Below are positions 16,830 to 25,339 of a stretch of DNA of 64,000 nucleotides, piece by piece. The DNA is from Actinosynnema pretiosum (GTDB lineage: Bacteria; Actinomycetota; Actinomycetes; Mycobacteriales; Pseudonocardiaceae). The translations under genes and the position numbers were made by a program. The DNA lies in assembly GCF_024171695.1 (NCBI RefSeq), contig NZ_JAMTCF010000010.1:62001-126000 (forward strand). The letters are read 5' to 3'. The notes under the pieces were generated by a model. The model was given only the letters and a program-made list of their open reading frames with translations, was not told the origin of the DNA and did no database searches. The first letter of the stretch is position 1; every line of letters starts with the position of its first letter.

Positions 16830-18377
16830 TCAGCGCCGCCGCCCGTGACCCGGCGGAGTTGCTCGGGCGGGCTCGCCGAACCACGTGGTGAGCGCCTCGC
16901 GGAGCGCGGGCACGGCGGTCGTCGCGGGTTCGCCGGGGGCTGCGGCCCAGGCGACGTGGGCGTCCGGGCGGATCAGCAGGGCGTCGGCGGGAGCGGGGTC
17001 GACGGCGGTGGCGGGGTGCCGGTCGACCCGGTCGCGCCACGGCTCGGCCGCCGCGAGCAGGTCGGGCCGGTCGGCCAGGGTGACCAGCACGGGTCGGGCG
17101 GCGTGCAGCAGCTCGGCGACGCTGCGCGCGCCCGACGGCGTGCGCAGGGCCGGGTTCGGGGTGAAGCCGCCGGTCAGCGGGTGGGCACCGGGGAACGGGT
17201 AGCGCAGTTCGGCACCCGCGACCAGCGCGCCCAGCCTGCGCAGCGGCTGCTCGTCGGTCAGGAGTTCGCCGACCAGCTCGCGCAGCGCGAGCGCCGCCGG
17301 GTCCTCGCCGCGCCGCAGCGCCACCTGGGCCTGGGTGTGCAGCATCGTCCGCGCCGTGGCGTGGCGGCGCTCGGACTGGTAGGTGTCGAGCAGGCCGGGC
17401 GGGGCCCAGCCGCGCAGGGTCGCGGCGAGCTTCCAGGCCAGGTTGACCGAGTCGAGCATCCCCGCCCCGATGCCCACGCCGGTGGCCGGGAAGCGGTGCG
17501 CCGCCTCGCCCGCCAGGAACACCCGGTCCACGCGGTGGCGCTCGGCCGCGCGCGCGTGGTGCCGGTAGCGGGACAGCCGGGTCGCGTCCGCCATCGGCAG
17601 CGGCGCGCCCAGCACCCGCTCGACGCTGCCCGCGAGCTCGGCCAGGGTCATCGGCGCGGCCTCGTCGACCTCGCCGTCCTCCTCGGTCGTGGACACCATC
17701 AGCACGTCCGGGCCGAGCCAGCCCATGCCGAACACCCCGCGCCCGGTCCGGGTGAACTCGCCCGCGCCGACCCTGCCCACCCCCGGCAGCTCGAGGTGGC
17801 CGCCGTCGAGCCTGGTCACGGACTCGGGCACCCGCACCTGCCCCAGCCGGTGCACCTCCGGGTGGGTCTGTCCGGGGAACCCGACGCCGAGCAGCTCACG
17901 CACCCGGCTGCGCCCGCCGTCGCACCCCACCAGGTAGCGCCCGGTGACCTCGCCACCGCCGCGCAGCCGCGCGGTCACCGCCCCCTCGTCCTGCGCCAGG
18001 CCGACCACCTCGCACCCGCGCCGGACCTCGGCCCCCAGCTCAACGGCCCACTCGGCCAGCACCCGCTCCACCCCCGCCTGCGGCAGCGCCACCCCGCGCA
18101 GCGGCGGGTCGGCCAGCCCGGTGAAGTCCAGGTGCAGGGTGGCGAACGGGTACCGGGGCGCGGGGTGCTCCGCCCCCGACGCGGCCTCCACCCGCGCCAG
18201 CAGCCCCCGGCAGCGCAGCAGTTCCAGGACCTGCCCGCCCAGCCCGTTGGCCCTGGGCTCCGACGAGGGCTCGGGCCGCCGCTCCAGCACGAGCGCGCGG
18301 ACCCCGGCCAGCGCCAGCTCACCCGCCAGCGCCAGCCCGGTCGGCCCCGCCCCCACCACGACCACGTCGACGTCCAC
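16830..18377 (-). CDS. FAD-dependent aromatic monooxygenase (group A, PHBH fold)
   Basis: 515 residues. FAD-binding GAGPTGLALAGELALAG at 8-24, ERRPEPSSEPRA with the conserved R, VGCDGGRSRVRELLG, and VFLAGEAAHRFPATG near 290-305, where the usual GD is GE. The C-terminal 130 residues form the thioredoxin-like tail seen in rifampicin- and polyketide-hydroxylating relatives. It uses NAD(P)H and O2 to hydroxylate an aromatic or polyketide-like substrate. GTG 18377 has GGAG upstream. The GE change in the DG/GD flavin motif is worth noting but occurs in some homologues. Drug inactivation is possible, not shown. Confidence 0.85.
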   Translation of the reverse strand: MDVDVVVVGAGPTGLALAGELALAGVRALVLERRPEPSSEPRANGLGGQVLELLRCRGLLARVEAASGAEHPAPRYPFATLHLDFTGLADPPLRGVALPQAGVERVLAEWAVELGAEVRRGCEVVGLAQDEGAVTARLRGGGEVTGRYLVGCDGGRSRVRELLGVGFPGQTHPEVHRLGQVRVPESVTRLDGGHLELPGVGRVGAGEFTRTGRGVFGMGWLGPDVLMVSTTEEDGEVDEAAPMTLAELAGSVERVLGAPLPMADATRLSRYRHHARAAERHRVDRVFLAGEAAHRFPATGVGIGAGMLDSVNLAWKLAATLRGWAPPGLLDTYQSERRHATARTMLHTQAQVALRRGEDPAALALRELVGELLTDEQPLRRLGALVAGAELRYPFPGAHPLTGGFTPNPALRTPSGARSVAELLHAARPVLVTLADRPDLLAAAEPWRDRVDRHPATAVDPAPADALLIRPDAHVAWAAAPGEPATTAVPALREALTTWFGEPARATPPGHGRRR

Positions 18378-18440
18378 GCCCGCTCCCGTTCTCCCAGTTC
18401 ACCGCACCGGCGGGAGGGATTGTGCGCGCCGCGCGGGGTC

Positions 18441-18469
18441 TTGTGGCAAGCCAGGGTCCGGGATATACC
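18441..18469 (+). promoter_or_regulatory. Predicted promoter upstream of the NADAR gene
   Basis: TTGTGG, a 17-base spacer, then TATACC. The start is predicted near 18476, giving a leader of 60-80 bases before the NADAR start. Confidence 0.5.
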
Positions 18470-18555
18470 TTGAGGTGGCACCACGAACGGGACGCCTGGA
18501 CGCGCGCCGGGAAAACCGCTGGTCCCCACCGCCCGCGATGGGCTGGAATGCCCCC

Positions 18556-19059
18556 ATGAAATACCTGTTCTTCTGGGGTCACACCCCGCACCGCGCCGGA
18601 GAGCTGGGCCGGGAGTGCCTGAGCCAGTGGTGGGAGCGCCCGTTCGAGCTGGACGGGCGCGTCCACGCCACCGCCGAGCACGCCATGATGACCGGCAAGG
18701 CGCTGCTGTTCGGCGACGAGCACACCGCCGGGCGCATCGCCAAGGCGCGCACGCCCGGTGAGGCCAAGTCGCTGGGCCGCCAGGTGCGCGGCTTCGACGA
18801 GGGCACCTGGGTGCGCGAGCGGCTGGAGCTGGTCGCGCGGCTGAGCGAGGCCAAGTTCGGGCAGCACGACGACCTGCGCGGCTACCTGCTGGGCACCGGC
18901 GAGCGGGTGCTGGTGGAGGCCAGCCCGGTGGACCGGATCTGGGGCATCGGGCTCGCCGCCGACGACCCGCGCGCCACCGACCCGCAGCGGTGGCGCGGGC
19001 TCAACCTGCTCGGCGAGGCGCTGATGCTCGCCCGCACCCGGCTGGCCTCGGGCGACTAG
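18556..19059 (+). CDS. NADAR (YbiA-like) family protein
   Basis: 167 residues. YLFFWGHTP, CLSQWW, AEHAMMTGKALLFGD, RIAKARTPGEAKSLGR and SPVDRIWGIGLA follow the NADAR/YbiA fold with its conserved W, E and D. Known members are N-glycosidases that act on riboflavin-pathway intermediates, and others remove ADP-ribose from guanosine or protect against NAD-derived nucleotide damage. Which applies here cannot be told. ATG 18538 is an in-frame alternative with no ribosome-binding site. The TAG overlaps the stop of the convergent phosphoesterase by 4 bases (CTAG). Confidence 0.87.
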   Translation: MKYLFFWGHTPHRAGELGRECLSQWWERPFELDGRVHATAEHAMMTGKALLFGDEHTAGRIAKARTPGEAKSLGRQVRGFDEGTWVRERLELVARLSEAKFGQHDDLRGYLLGTGERVLVEASPVDRIWGIGLAADDPRATDPQRWRGLNLLGEALMLARTRLASGD

Positions 19060-19793
19060 GGCACCAGCCGGTAGTGGGTGGTGAGCTGCCCGTCCTCGAC
19101 CACGTGGAACGCCAGCGCGGGCGGCGCGCCCCTGTCGTTGGGCCGCTCGCCCTCCCACGGCGGCACCAGCGTCGAGACCACGCCGGGCGCGCTGAGCACC
19201 GGCACCCCGGCCAGCGACCCGACCATCGGGCTGTGCGAGTGCCCGCACAGCAGCGCCAGCAGCCCCTTGCGGCCCCGCACCACCCGCGCCAGCCGCTCCG
19301 GCGCGTGAAGCCCGATCGGGTCCAGCACCGGGTGCCGCACCGGGACCGGCGGGTGGTGCAGGCACACCAGGGTCGGGGCGCCCGCGGCTTCGGCCAGCAC
19401 CGCGTCCAACCACTCCAGGGTCTCGTCCGCGAGCGCCCCGCCGTCCTGGCCGGGCACGGTCGAGTCGACCAGCGCGAGCACCACGTCACCCACCCGCGTC
19501 ACCCGGTTCAGCGGCCCGTCCCCCGGCCGGTCACCGAGCAGCACCTCGCGGAACGGCGAGCGGGAGTCGTGGTTGCCCGGCAGCGCCAGCAGCGGCCGGT
19601 CCAGGGCGCCGAGCACCCGCGCGGCCTCCTCATACTCCGCTCGGAGCCCGTTGTCCACCACGTCGCCGGTCAGCACTGCGGCGTCGACCGGGCGGGCGAG
19701 TCCGCGCAGGTAGCCCACCACGCGCTCGGCCCTGGGGGCGGCGTGGTCACCCCCGTCGAAGTGGGTGTCGCTGAAGTGCGCGAGGATGATCAC
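19056..19793 (-). CDS. Calcineurin-like metallophosphoesterase (CpdA-like)
   Basis: 245 residues. All metal motifs are present: FSDTHFDGG, LTGDVVDNG, LPGNHDSR, CLHHPP and CGHSHSP. This is the class III cyclic nucleotide phosphodiesterase layout, although many family members hydrolyse other phosphoesters. GTG 19793 is preceded by GGAGG at 6-8 bases. Its stop shares CTAG with the convergent NADAR gene. A link to NADAR through nucleotide-derivative metabolism is possible but only positional. Confidence 0.88.
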   Translation of the reverse strand: MIILAHFSDTHFDGGDHAAPRAERVVGYLRGLARPVDAAVLTGDVVDNGLRAEYEEAARVLGALDRPLLALPGNHDSRSPFREVLLGDRPGDGPLNRVTRVGDVVLALVDSTVPGQDGGALADETLEWLDAVLAEAAGAPTLVCLHHPPVPVRHPVLDPIGLHAPERLARVVRGRKGLLALLCGHSHSPMVGSLAGVPVLSAPGVVSTLVPPWEGERPNDRGAPPALAFHVVEDGQLTTHYRLVP

Positions 19794-19896
19794 TGCTTTC
19801 CTCCGATTCGCAGCCTGAGCCGATCAGCGGAAAAGTACGCTTCAGTCCACTGGGCCAGATAGCTGGCCACCCGAACGAACTCGGGGGTGTAGGCAC

Positions 19897-21162
19897 GTGC
19901 CGGTGCGGTCCAGAGCCCGGAGCGCCTTGCAGAGGCGCGTGCTGAACCTGGCCAGGACCACCCCCGGACGGCTCACCCTGCTCGCCCTGGTGCTCGCCGG
20001 GCTGAGCCTGCTGGTGGGTCTGCTGACCGCCCAGTCGGTCCAGCGCCGCACCGAGGCGCTGAGCGTGCTGGCCGACCAGACCGAGCCGCTGGCGTACGCC
20101 GCGCAGGAGGTCTACCGGGCGATGGCCGACGCGGACGCGACCGCCGCGAGCGCGTTCCTGTCCGGCGGGGTCGAGTCGCCGCAGCTGCGCCAGCGCTACG
20201 AGGACGACATCGCCCGCGCCTCGTCCGCCCTGTCCGCCGCAACCGACGCCCCCACCCGCGCCGGGCCCCTGGCCGACGAGATCGACACCCTCGCGCAGCA
20301 GCTCCCCGTCTACACCGGCCTGGTCGAGACCGCGCGCGTGCACAACCGGCAGGGCAACCCGGTGGGCGCCGCCTACCTGCGCGAGGCGTCCGAGCTGATG
20401 CGCGGCACGCTGCTGCCCGCCGCCCACGACCTGCACCGCGCCCAGTCCGACGCCACCGCCTCCGAGCTGGCCGCCGCGGGCGTGCTGCCCTGGACCGAGC
20501 TGCTGCTGGGCGGCGTGCTGCTGTCCGCGCTCGCGGGCGCCCAGCGCTACCTGTTCCTGACCAGCAACCGGCTGCTCAACATCGGCCTGGTCGTGGCCAG
20601 CGCCGCCTCGGTCGTCGCCCTGATGTGGTCGCTGGTCGCCAGCCTGGTCGTGGTCGCCGACACCGGCGCCGGCCAGGCCGCCGCCCGCCAGGTCGACGTG
20701 CTCGCCCAGGCCCGCATCGCCACGCTGAGCGCGCGCGGCGACGAGACGCTGGCCCTGGTCACCAGGGGCGGCGGGGCCACCGCCTACGAGGACGGCTACC
20801 GGCGGCTGGACGGCGAGCTGGAGGAGCTGCTCGCGCAGGCCCACGCCGGTGACGCGGGCGAGCACCACCGGCGCTGGCAGCGGGCGCACGCGCTGCTGCG
20901 CGCCGCCGACGACCGGGGCGACTGGGAGGGCGCGGTGGACCTGGCGCTGGGCACCGGCTCCGAGGGCGCGGCCTCCGCGTTCGACGCGCTGGACCGGGAC
21001 CTGGTGGACGCGCTCGCGGCGGCCCGCACCGAGGCCAACGGCGCGGTCGCCTCCGCGCGCGGGGCGCTGGGCGGGGCGGTGGACGTGGTCGCGTTCCTGT
21101 CCGCGATCGCCGCGTTCGCGTGCCTGGCCGGGGTGTGGCAGCGATTGAAGGAGTACCGGTGA
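19897..21162 (+). CDS. glnX: GlnX-like membrane sensor protein
   Basis: 421 residues. A transmembrane helix at about 25-47 is followed by a helical extracytoplasmic domain (roughly 50-190). Two to three hydrophobic segments at about 190-255 precede a second helical domain (about 255-385) and a last helix near the C-terminus. The duplicated four-helix layout and the position directly before glnH and pknG match mycobacterial GlnX, which relays amino-acid binding by GlnH to PknG. The identification rests on gene order as well as topology. The stop TGA overlaps the glnH GTG in GTGA. Confidence 0.85.
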   Translation: MPVRSRARSALQRRVLNLARTTPGRLTLLALVLAGLSLLVGLLTAQSVQRRTEALSVLADQTEPLAYAAQEVYRAMADADATAASAFLSGGVESPQLRQRYEDDIARASSALSAATDAPTRAGPLADEIDTLAQQLPVYTGLVETARVHNRQGNPVGAAYLREASELMRGTLLPAAHDLHRAQSDATASELAAAGVLPWTELLLGGVLLSALAGAQRYLFLTSNRLLNIGLVVASAASVVALMWSLVASLVVVADTGAGQAAARQVDVLAQARIATLSARGDETLALVTRGGGATAYEDGYRRLDGELEELLAQAHAGDAGEHHRRWQRAHALLRAADDRGDWEGAVDLALGTGSEGAASAFDALDRDLVDALAAARTEANGAVASARGALGGAVDVVAFLSAIAAFACLAGVWQRLKEYR

Positions 21163-22118
21163 GGGCGCGGCGGGGTCTGGTGGTGGCGGCGGCGCTGCTG
21201 GCGACCGCGTGCGCGCCGGTGCCCAGCTCGGCGCCCCCGATCGGCGGTGACTCGGCGGTGCGGCCGGGACCGGCGGAGGCCACCGTGCTGCCCCGCGAGG
21301 CCCAGGAGCCGACCGCCGGGCAGGACTGCACCGCCAGCCTGCGCCCGCCGCGCCCCCTGCCCGCGCCCGGCGCGATGCCCGCGGGCAGCACCATGCGGCG
21401 CATCGCCGAGCGGGGGCAGCTGGTGGTGGGGGTGGACCAGAACACCTACCTGATGGGGTTCCGCGACCCGTTCACCGGTGAGCTGCAGGGCTTCGACGTC
21501 GACCTGGCCCGCGAGGTCGCCCGGTCGCTGCTGGGCGACCCGACCAAGGTGCGGTTCCGGGTGCTCAACTCCGACCAGCGGCTGCCCGCGCTGGAGACCG
21601 GCGAGGTGGACGTGGTGGTGCGCACCATGACGATCACCTGCGAGCGGTGGCGGCGGGTCAACTTCTCCACCAGCTACTACGAGGCCGGGCAGCGGGTGCT
21701 GGTGCCCAAGGACTCCGGCATCACCGGGCTGACCGCGCTGTCGGGGCGGAAGGTGTGCGCGACCACCGGGTCCAGCTCGCTGGCCCACGTGCGCGCCCAC
21801 CCGTCCGGGCCGGTCCCGGTGGCGGTGCCGAACTGGACCGACTGCCTGGTGATGCTCCAGCAGGGGCAGGTGGACGCGATCTCCACCGACGACACGATCC
21901 TGGCCGGGTTCGCCGCGCAGGACCCGTACACCGAGGTGGTCGGGCCCCGGCTCACCACCGAGTCGTACGGGATCGGCGTGGCCAGGGGCGCGGACGACCT
22001 GACCAGGTTCGTCAACGGCGTGCTGGAGCGGGTGCGGGCCGACGGGACGTGGGCGCGCATCCACCGCAAGTGGCTGGGCGACCCGCCCGTGCCGCCCAGA
22101 CCGGAGTACCGGGACTGA
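21159..22118 (+). CDS. glnH: GlnH-like amino-acid-binding lipoprotein
   Basis: 319 residues from GTG 21159, which overlaps the glnX stop. A signal sequence ends in LLATAC with C18 as probable lipid anchor; alanine at -3 makes the lipobox imperfect. A linker of about 55 residues with Pro/Ser follows, then a periplasmic-binding domain: RIAERGQLVVGVDQNTYLMGF, LQGFDVDLAREVA, SDQRLPALETGEVDVV and RVNFSTSYYEAGQR. In mycobacteria this protein senses glutamate or aspartate outside the cell for PknG rather than importing it. No ABC permease genes are beside it, which agrees with a sensing role. Confidence 0.9.
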   Translation: MRARRGLVVAAALLATACAPVPSSAPPIGGDSAVRPGPAEATVLPREAQEPTAGQDCTASLRPPRPLPAPGAMPAGSTMRRIAERGQLVVGVDQNTYLMGFRDPFTGELQGFDVDLAREVARSLLGDPTKVRFRVLNSDQRLPALETGEVDVVVRTMTITCERWRRVNFSTSYYEAGQRVLVPKDSGITGLTALSGRKVCATTGSSSLAHVRAHPSGPVPVAVPNWTDCLVMLQQGQVDAISTDDTILAGFAAQDPYTEVVGPRLTTESYGIGVARGADDLTRFVNGVLERVRADGTWARIHRKWLGDPPVPPRPEYRD

Positions 22119-22211
22119 TGGCGGACGTGCTTGTTCGGGTGTGCCCGGTCGGGCGGGGAGGTGGGGCGGGTGCCGGAGCGCAGGGGCGGCGATGACCAGC
22201 GGGGTCGTCCG

Positions 22212-25200
22212 ATGACCGGGTGCGCGAGTCCCGGCTGCGCGGGTGAGCTGGCGGCCGAGGACGCGTTCTGCCCGCTGTGCGGCCAGCCCGCCGAGCGCGC
22301 CCCGGTGAACGCGGCCCGCAGGGCGGCGCGGCGGCGCGCGCAGCAGGGGACGGCCCCGCAGGGCACCGTGCAGCACGGCACGGCCGCCTACCCGGCGCCC
22401 TCGGCCGAGCCGGAGGGCACGGCCCGGCAGGCGCCGTCGTGGGACCGCACCGCGCCGGGGGCGACGCGCTCCAGCGTGCCCCTGGACTGGACCGCGCAGG
22501 CCGACAGCGACCGGTCGGACCGCGACCGGTCGGACCGCGAGCGGGGCGGGGGCGGGCGGTCGGGGGGCATCCCGAACGCCCGGTCCGGCGAGGGCGCGGC
22601 GGAGCGGCCCGCGCGTCCCGAGCCCGAGGGCGCCCAGGGCCGTCCGGCGGCGGGTGGTGAGGACACCCGCGCCCAGCGGTTCCCGGCGACGCGCACCGGC
22701 GCGACCATCCCGCCCCGGCGGCCGTCCCCGCCCGCCGAGCGCGACGGGACGCGGGCGCAGCGGCCGACGTGGGACGACGACAGCGGCGCCACCGGGGCCT
22801 GGCCCGCCGACGAGGCCCCGGACAGCGGCGCGACCGGGGTGTCGCCGATCGGCGCTGGTCAGGACAGCGCGGCCACCGGCGCGTGGCCGATCGACGACGA
22901 CCGGGACAGCGCGGCCACCGGCGCCTGGTCGCCCGGTGCTGGTCAGGACAGCGGCGCGACCGGGGCGTGGGCGCCGGGAGCCGACCCGGACAGCGGCGCC
23001 ACGGGCGCCTGGTCGCCGGAGGCCGGTGCGGACAGCGGGGCGACCCGCGCCCGTCCCACGCGCTTCGACGACCCGGACAGCGACGGCACCGACGGCGACG
23101 GCACCCGCGCCCAGGCCCCCGCCTGGGACGAGGACGACGACAGCGGCCCGGCCACCGCCGCGGGCACCGTGCCCGACACCGCAGGCAGGCCCGGCGGCAC
23201 GGCGGCCTGGCCCGCCACCTGGGGCCGGTCGGTGCGCGGCTCCCGCGACTCCAAGTCGCGCTCCGGCTCGCGCTCCCGCTCCGGTTCCAGCGGCTCCGGC
23301 TCGTCCAGCGGCCGTTCCCGCCGGGGCTCCACCCGGTCCGCCGCCCCGCGCGGCAGGCTCGGCGCGGGCCTGGTCGAGGTGCCCCCGGTGCCCTACCGGG
23401 ACCCCAAGCAGGCCGTGCTGGTCAACCCCGAGGTGCCCGAGGCCAAGCGGTTCTGCAGCGCCTGCGGCAAGGAGGTCGGCCGCACCCGCGCCGGGCGCCC
23501 CGGCCTGGTCGAGGGCTTCTGCACGCACTGCGGCCACGGCTACTCGTTCGCCCCGAAGCTCACCAGGGGCGAGCTGCTGCACGGCCAGTACGAGGTGCTC
23601 GGCTGCCTGGCGCACGGCGGCCTCGGCTGGATCTACCTGGCCGCCGACACCGCCGTGTCCAACCGCTGGGTCGTGCTCAAGGGCCTGCTGGACTCCGGGG
23701 ACGCCGACGCGAAGGCCGCCGCCGTCGCCGAGCGGCGGTTCCTGGCCGAGGTCGAGCACCCCACCATCGTGAAGATCCACAACTTCGTGCGGCACACCGA
23801 CCGGCGCACCGGCGACCCCACCGACTACATCGTCATGGAGTACGTCGGCGGCACCACCGTCAAGGACCTGATCAACGACCGGTCGGGCGCGCTGCCGGTG
23901 GAGCGGGCCATCGCCTACGCCCTGGAGGTGCTGCCCGCGCTGGGCTACCTGCACGGCGTCGGCCTGCTGTACTGCGACTTCAAGCCGGACAACGTGATCC
24001 AGACCGAGGAGCAGCTCAAGCTCATCGACCTGGGCGCGGTGCGCCGCGCCGACGACCGCACCTCCCCCATCTACGGCACGATCGGCTACCAGGCCCCGGA
24101 GATCGGCAAGCGCGGCCCGTCGGTGGCCTCCGACCTGTACACGGTGGGCCGGGCGCTGGCGCTGATGTGCTTCCGCTTCGACTTCCGGGGCAAGCACCTC
24201 AAGTCCCTGCCGGACGCGGCCGAGCAGCCGCTGCTGGCCGAGCACGACTCGCTGCGCCGGTTCCTGCTGCGCGCCTGCCACCCCGACCCGGACCGGCGGT
24301 TCGCCTCGGCCGGGGAGATGGCCGAGCAGCTGACCGGGGTGCTGCGGGAGGTGCTGGCCGCGCAGGACGGCAGGCAGCGGCCCGGCCTGTCGCGGCAGTT
24401 CACGCCGGAGCGGCGCGCGTTCGGCTGCGGCGGCGAGCTGGACCGGGGCGAGGCGGCGCTGGGGCTGGCCGTGCCGCAGGTCGACCTGGGCGACCCGGCG
24501 GCGGGCATCCTGGCCACCACCACCGGCGAGCCGTCCGAGGTGGTGCGCATCCTGCGGCGCGCCCCGGAGGTCACCCTGGAGGTGCGGCTGCGGGTGGTGC
24601 GCGCGCTGCTGGACAGCGACCTGCCCGCGCAGGCGCTGGCCGAGCTGGACGCGCTGGACCGGCTGGACGACGACGACCCGGCCGCGCCCGCCTCCGACGA
24701 CTGGCGGCCGGACTGGTACCGGGCCCTGATCGCGCTGGCGGGCGGGCGCGTGCAGGCGGCGCGGGAGCTGTTCGACGGGATCGGCGACGTGCTGCCCGGC
24801 GAGGCCGCGCCGAAGCTGGCGACGGCGGTCTGCGCGGAGGCGGCGGGCGAGCACCGGGCGGCGGCCGAGCTGTACCGGGTGGTGTGGCGCACCGACCACG
24901 CGCACACCGCCGCCGCGTTCGGGCTGGCGCGCGCGCTGCTGGCGTGCGACGACGACCGGGACGGGGCGGTGGAGGTGCTGCACACGGTGCCGGACACCTC
25001 CAGGCACCACGTGGCGGCGCGGGTGAGCGCGGTGCACGTGCTGGCCATGGGCGGCATCGCGGACGTGCTGCGGGCGGGCTCCCTGCTGGAGCCGCTCGCG
25101 CTGGACGCGGGCCGCAGGGCCGAGTTGACGGCGGAGCTGCTGGCGGCGGCGTTGGCCGTCCCGGCGGAGGACCGGCGGGTGAGCGCGCGGCTGCTGGGCT

Positions 25201-25337
25201 GCGCGGTCACCGACAAGGGGCTGCGGCTCGGTCTGGAGCGCAGCTACCGGCTGCTCGCCAGGCTCGCCGACACCCCGGAGGAACGGATAGCGCTGGTCGA
25301 CCGCGCGAACGCGGTCCGGCCGAGGACACTGGTGTGA
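22212..25337 (+). CDS. pknG: Serine/threonine protein kinase PknG with long repeat-bearing N-terminus
   Basis: 1041 residues against about 750 for mycobacterial PknG. An N-terminal zinc ribbon (CASPGC, CPLCG) comes first, then about 370 low-complexity residues including seven 14-residue repeats (DSGATGAW type, residues 190-285). A rubredoxin-like module has C415/C418 and C437/C440. The kinase domain has HGGLGWIYLA, K490, YCDFKPDN with D589, and DLG instead of DFG. TPR-like helices fill about 700-1041. PknG controls glutamate metabolism through FHA proteins such as GarA. ATG 22212 gives the zinc ribbon; the start has only a weak ribosome-binding site. Confidence 0.93.
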   Translation: MTGCASPGCAGELAAEDAFCPLCGQPAERAPVNAARRAARRRAQQGTAPQGTVQHGTAAYPAPSAEPEGTARQAPSWDRTAPGATRSSVPLDWTAQADSDRSDRDRSDRERGGGGRSGGIPNARSGEGAAERPARPEPEGAQGRPAAGGEDTRAQRFPATRTGATIPPRRPSPPAERDGTRAQRPTWDDDSGATGAWPADEAPDSGATGVSPIGAGQDSAATGAWPIDDDRDSAATGAWSPGAGQDSGATGAWAPGADPDSGATGAWSPEAGADSGATRARPTRFDDPDSDGTDGDGTRAQAPAWDEDDDSGPATAAGTVPDTAGRPGGTAAWPATWGRSVRGSRDSKSRSGSRSRSGSSGSGSSSGRSRRGSTRSAAPRGRLGAGLVEVPPVPYRDPKQAVLVNPEVPEAKRFCSACGKEVGRTRAGRPGLVEGFCTHCGHGYSFAPKLTRGELLHGQYEVLGCLAHGGLGWIYLAADTAVSNRWVVLKGLLDSGDADAKAAAVAERRFLAEVEHPTIVKIHNFVRHTDRRTGDPTDYIVMEYVGGTTVKDLINDRSGALPVERAIAYALEVLPALGYLHGVGLLYCDFKPDNVIQTEEQLKLIDLGAVRRADDRTSPIYGTIGYQAPEIGKRGPSVASDLYTVGRALALMCFRFDFRGKHLKSLPDAAEQPLLAEHDSLRRFLLRACHPDPDRRFASAGEMAEQLTGVLREVLAAQDGRQRPGLSRQFTPERRAFGCGGELDRGEAALGLAVPQVDLGDPAAGILATTTGEPSEVVRILRRAPEVTLEVRLRVVRALLDSDLPAQALAELDALDRLDDDDPAAPASDDWRPDWYRALIALAGGRVQAARELFDGIGDVLPGEAAPKLATAVCAEAAGEHRAAAELYRVVWRTDHAHTAAAFGLARALLACDDDRDGAVEVLHTVPDTSRHHVAARVSAVHVLAMGGIADVLRAGSLLEPLALDAGRRAELTAELLAAALAVPAEDRRVSARLLGCAVTDKGLRLGLERSYRLLARLADTPEERIALVDRANAVRPRTLV
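22779..23072 (+). repeat. Seven in-frame 42-bp repeats inside pknG
   Basis: Copies begin at 22779, 22821, 22863, 22905, 22947, 22989 and 23031, exactly 42 bases apart. Each encodes D-S-[GA]-A-T-[GR]-x-[WSR] and six variable residues often ending in an acidic one. The conserved Thr in an acidic context could be phosphorylated. Confidence 0.9.
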
Positions 25338-25339
25338 TC

